Source: Brachycybe producta | Taxonomy: Eukaryota > Arthropoda > Diplopoda > Playtdesmida > Andrognathidae | Length of the DNA: 64,000 nucleotides | Assembly: GCA_036925085.1 (NCBI GenBank) | Contig: JAUPFP010000010.1 | Location: 5,775,996-5,839,995, forward strand | Direction: 5' to 3' | Shown: piece after piece, positions 59,880 to 64,000 of the stretch | Layout of the letters: the number at the start of each line of letters is the position of its first letter | How positions within the stretch are numbered: position 1 is the stretch's first letter | Notes under the pieces: generated by a model | What the model was told of the DNA's origin: nothing | Seen by the model: the letters and a program-made list of their open reading frames with translations, nothing else | The model's database searches: none | Program-made: the position numbers and the translations under genes

Positions 59880-61290
59880 AATAATTTAAAAATCGAAAAA
59901 AAATTGCGGAAAATTTTTTTCCGGTTAGGTAATGACTTTATTTAATTTTTACTAACTGTACGTACCTTATACTATTATTACCTAATTTTAAATATTGAAA
60001 AACGCGGGAAAATTTTGAAAAATAAGCCAACACGCCCTACACGCCCTATAAAAAAAATTTAAAAATCGAAAAAAAGTGTGGAAATATTTTTTCCGGGTAG
60101 TTAATGACTGTATATTATGTGTACTAAGTGTACGTACCTTATACTAATATTACCTAAATTTAAATATACGAAAATTCGAAAAATGAGCCAACACGCTCTA
60201 CACGCCCTTTAAAAAAATGTTAAAAATTTAAAAAAATTGCGGAACATTTTTTTTCCGGATAGTTAATTACTGTAAGTTATGTGTACTAAGTGTACGTACC
60301 TTATACTATTATTGCCTAAATTTAAATATCGAAAAACGCGCGAAAATTTTAAAAATAAGCCAACAGGCCCTACACGACATCTAAAAAAATTTAAAAATCG
60401 AAAAAAAATTGCGGAAATTTTTTTTCCGGTTAGGTAATGACTTTATTTAATTTTTACTAACTGTACGTACCTTATACTATTATTACCTAATTTTAAATAT
60501 TGAAAAACGCGGGAAAATTTTGAAAAATAAGCCAACACGCCCTACACGCCCTCTAAAAAAAATTTAAAAATCGAAAAAAAATCGCGGAAAATTGTTTTCC
60601 GAATAGATAATGACTGTATGTTATGTGTAATAAGTGTATGTACCTAATAGTATCATTAGCTCTTTTTAAATATACGAAAATTTCGAAAAATAAGACAACA
60701 CGCCCTACATGCCCTCAAAAAAAATTTAAAAATCAAAAAAAAATGCGGAAAATTTTTTTTCCGGATAGTTAATGATTGTAAGTTATGTGTACTAAGTGTA
60801 CGTACCTTATACTAATATTACCTAGATTTAAATATCAAACACGCGCGAAAAGTTGGAAAAATAAGCCAACACGCCCTACACACCCTCTAAACAAAATTTA
60901 AAAATCGAAAAAAAATCACAGAAAAAGATTTTTCCGGATAGCTAATGACTTTATGTTATGTGTACTAAGTGTACGTACCTTATACTAATATTACCTAAAT
61001 TTAAAAATCAAAAAACGAGCGAAAATTTCGAAAAATAAGACAACACGCCCTACATGCCCTCTAAAAAAATTTAAAAATCGAAATAAATTCGCGGAAAAAG
61101 TTTTTTTCCGGGTAGTTAATGACTGTATGTTATGTGTACTAAGTGTACGTACCTAATAGTATCATTAGCTATTTTTAAATATACGAAAAATTCGACAAAT
61201 GAGCCAACACGCCCTACACGCCCATTAAAAAAATGTTAAAAATTTAAAACAATTGCGGAAATTTTTTTTTCCGGATAGTTAATTACTGTA
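59880..61290. repeat. Left member of a ~2.71-kb repeat pair
   Basis: Matches 62590-64000 with an offset of 2710-2712, including the private variants CTAAAATAATTTAAA and AAATATCAAACACGCG. Confidence 0.82.
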
Positions 61291-62589
61291 AGTTATGTGT
61301 ACTAAGTGTACGTACCTTATACTATTATTACCTAAGTTTAAATATCGAAAAACGCGCGAAAATTTTGAAAAATAAGCCAACACGCCCTACACGCCCATTA
61401 AAAAAATGTTAAAAATTTAAAACAATCGAGGAAAATTTTTTTTCTAGATAGTTATTGACTGTATGTTATGTGTACTAAGTGTACATACCTAATAGTATCA
61501 TTAGCTATTTTTAAATATACGAAAATTTCGACAAATGAGCCAACACGCCCTACACGCCCTTTAAAAAAATTTAAAAGTTTAAAAAAATTGCGGAAAACTA
61601 TTTTTTCCGGGTAGATAATGACTTTATGTTATGTGTACTAAGTGTACGTACCTTATACTAATAATGCCTACTTTTAAATATTGAAAAACGCGCGAAAATT
61701 TTAAAAATAAGCCAACAGGCCCTACACGCCATCTAAAAAAATTTAAAAATCGAAAAAAAATTGCGGAAAATTTTTTTCCGTTTAGGTAATGACTTTATTT
61801 AATTTTTACTAACTGTACGTACCTTATACTATTATTACCTAATTTTAAATATTGAAAAACGCGGGAAAATTTTGAAAAATAATCCAACACGCCCTACACG
61901 CCCTCTAAAAAAATTTAAAAATAGAAAAAAAATCGCGGAAAATTTTTTTCCGGATAGTTAATGACTGTATGTTATGTGTACTAAGTGTACGTACCTTATA
62001 CTAATACTACCTAGATTTAAATATCAAAAACGCGCGACAAGTTTGAAAAAGAAGCCAACACGCCCTACACACCCTCTAAACAAAATTTAAAAATCGAAAA
62101 AAAATCACAGAAAAAGATTTTTGCAGATAGCTAATGACTTTATGTTATGTGTACTAAGTGTACGTACCTTATACTAATATTACCTAAATTTAAAAATCAA
62201 AAAACGAGCGAAAATTTCGAAAAATAAGACAACACGCCCTACATGCCCTCTAAAAAAATTTAAAAATCGAAAAAAATTCGCGGAAAAAGTTTTTTCCGGG
62301 GAGTTAATGACTGTATGTTATGTGTACTAAGTGTACGTACCTAATAGTATCATTAGCTATTTTTAAATATACGAAAAATTCGACAAATGAGCCAACACGC
62401 CCTACATGCCCATTAAAAAAATGTTAAAAATTTAAAAAAATTGCGGAACATTTTTTTTCCGGATAGTTAATTACTGTAAGTTATGTGTACTAAGTGTACG
62501 TACCTTATACTATTATTACCTAAGTTTAAATATCGAAAAAAGCGCGAACATTTTGAAAAATAAGCCAACAGGCCCTACACGCCCTCTAA

Positions 62590-64000
62590 AATAATTTAAA
62601 AATCGAAAAAAAATTGCGGAAAATTTTTTTCCGGTTAGGTAATGACTTTATTTAATTTTTACTAACTGTACGTACCTTATACTATTATTACCTAATTTTA
62701 AATATTGAAAAACGCGGGAAAATTTTGAAAAATAAGCCAACACGCCCTACACGCCCTATAAAAAAAATTTAAAAATCGAAAAAAAGTGTGGAAATATTTT
62801 TTCCGGGTAGTTAATGACTGTATATTATGTGTACTAAGTGTACGTACCTTATACTAATATTACCTAAATTTAAATATACGAAAATTTCGAAAAATGAGCC
62901 AACACGCTCTACACGCCCTTTAAAAAAATGTTAAAAATTTAAAAAAATTGCGGAACATTTTTTTTCCGGATAGTTAATTACTGTAAGTTATGTGTACTAA
63001 GTGTACGTACCTTATACTATTATTGCCTAAATTTAAATATCGAAAAACGCGCGAAAATTTTAAAAATAAGCCAACAGGCCCTACACGACATCTAAAAAAA
63101 TTTAAAAATCGAAAAAAAATTGCGGAAATTTTTTTTCCGGTTAGGTAATGACTTTATTTAATTTTTACTAACTGTACGTACCTTATACTATTATTACCTA
63201 ATTTTAAATATTGAAAAACGCGGGAAAATTTTGAAAAATAAGCCAACACGCCCTACACGCCCTCTAAAAAAAATTTAAAAATCGAAAAAAAATCGCGGAA
63301 AATTGTTTTCCGAATAGATAATGACTGTATGTTATGTGTAATAAGTGTATGTACCTAATAGTATCATTAGCTCTTTTTAAATATACGAAAATTTCGAAAA
63401 ATAAGACAACACGCCCTACATGCCCTCAAAAAAAATTTAAAAATCAAAAAAAAAATGCGGAAAATTTTTTTTCCGGATAGTTAATGATTGTAAGTTATGT
63501 GTACTAAGTGTACGTACCTTATACTAATATTACCTAGATTTAAATATCAAACACGCGCGAAAAGTTGGAAAAATAAGCCAACACGCCCTACACACCCTCT
63601 AAACAAAATTTAAAAATCGAAAAAAAATCACAGAAAAAGATTTTTCCGGATAGCTAATGACTTTATGTTATGTGTACTAAGTGTACGTACCTTATACTAA
63701 TATTACCTAAATTTAAAAATCAAAAAACGAGCGAAAATTTCGAAAAATAAGACAACACGCCCTACATGCCCTCTAAAAAAATTTAAAAATCGAAATAAAT
63801 TCGCGGAAAAAGTTTTTTTCCGGGTAGTTAATGACTGTATGTTATGTGTACTAAGTGTACGTACCTAATAGTATCATTAGCTATTTTTAAATATACGAAA
63901 AATTCGACAAATGAGCCAACACGCCCTACACGCCCATTAAAAAAATGTTAAAAATTTAAAACAATTGCGGAAATTTTTTTTTCCGGATAGTTAATTACTG
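62590..64000. repeat. Right member of the ~2.71-kb repeat pair, cut by the window edge
   Basis: Near-identical to 59880-61290 over the 1.41 kb visible; the pair probably continues outside the window. Confidence 0.8.

Larger units (their letters stand above)
31072..64000. repeat. Main satellite array, ~160-175-bp monomers, continues past the window
   Basis: The whole interval is head-to-tail copies of one monomer; successive TATGTGTA landmarks at 33091, 33263, 33426, 33600 and 33773 are spaced 172, 163, 174 and 173. Roughly 190-200 monomers are present. The most constant part runs from a CGGAAAAA...TTTTTCCGG dyad through TTAATGACTGTATG and TTATGTGTACTAAG to GTGTACGTACC. The rest is poly(A/T) with ACGCGCG and CAACACGCCCTACACGCC words. 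Two main variants follow the core: 'TTATACTAATATTACC' (about 173 bp) and 'TAATAGTATCATTAGC' (about 163 bp); a third has GACTTTATTTAATTTTTACT in place of the TTATGTG part. No gene is present. Confidence 0.97.

Noticed and set aside
31072..64000. CRISPR-like array
   Set aside because: Repeats are contiguous ~170-bp monomers with no unique spacers, in eukaryotic sequence.
31072..64000. CENP-B box in the satellite
   Set aside because: The TTCG....A..CGGG pattern was not found on either strand of the monomers I read.

Overview
This is a eukaryotic, most probably invertebrate animal, chromosome segment made almost entirely of repeats. No intact host gene, tRNA or rRNA gene was found. The evidence for an animal is the mix of families: Ty3/gypsy-type LTR elements, a CR1/jockey-like non-LTR retrotransposon, a Tc1/mariner relic, MULE and hAT-like DNA transposons, palindromic MITEs and long TA and CA microsatellites. 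The species cannot be named from the sequence.

Left part (1-12.5 kb). A minus-strand gag-protease reading frame, open for 433 codons, runs off the left edge. It is followed by a (TA)n tract into which a 2.8-kb DNA transposon with 13-bp terminal inverted repeats has inserted. Beyond the second half of the tract lies a broken minus-strand Ty3/gypsy element (gag zinc knuckle, Lys-rich repeats, protease, RT, RNase H start, truncated integrase). Next comes a 5'-truncated minus-strand LINE with a mutated catalytic box.

Middle part (12.5-25 kb). A GC-rich island (12.6-17.8 kb) holds a degenerate plus-strand Ser/Lys-rich protein with consensus splice sites and strong hairpins, and a degenerate minus-strand Pro-rich protein. 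Neither is recognised. Between 17.8 and 25 kb is a graveyard of foldback elements: a long inverted repeat with a MITE in one arm only, a 2.5-kb nested foldback with palindromic AT repeats, a Tc1/mariner deletion derivative, and a 1.1-kb element with inverted ends.

Right part (25-64 kb). A decayed MULE-type transposon carries DDE transposase, SWIM zinc finger, Ulp1-like (C48) protease and PHD finger modules. It is followed by a 238-bp satellite, a solo LTR with a 4-bp target duplication, and a satellite array of at least 33 kb that fills the rest of the window. The array has roughly 160-175-bp monomers of at least two types and a clear higher-order organisation: a block of about 12.4 kb recurs about 17 kb downstream with whole-monomer deletions, and a 2.7-kb repeat is seen at the right edge. 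It looks like a pericentromeric, centromeric or subtelomeric satellite, but its location cannot be judged from sequence alone.

The genes do not form a pathway; each coding region belongs to a separate mobile element, nearly all inactivated.
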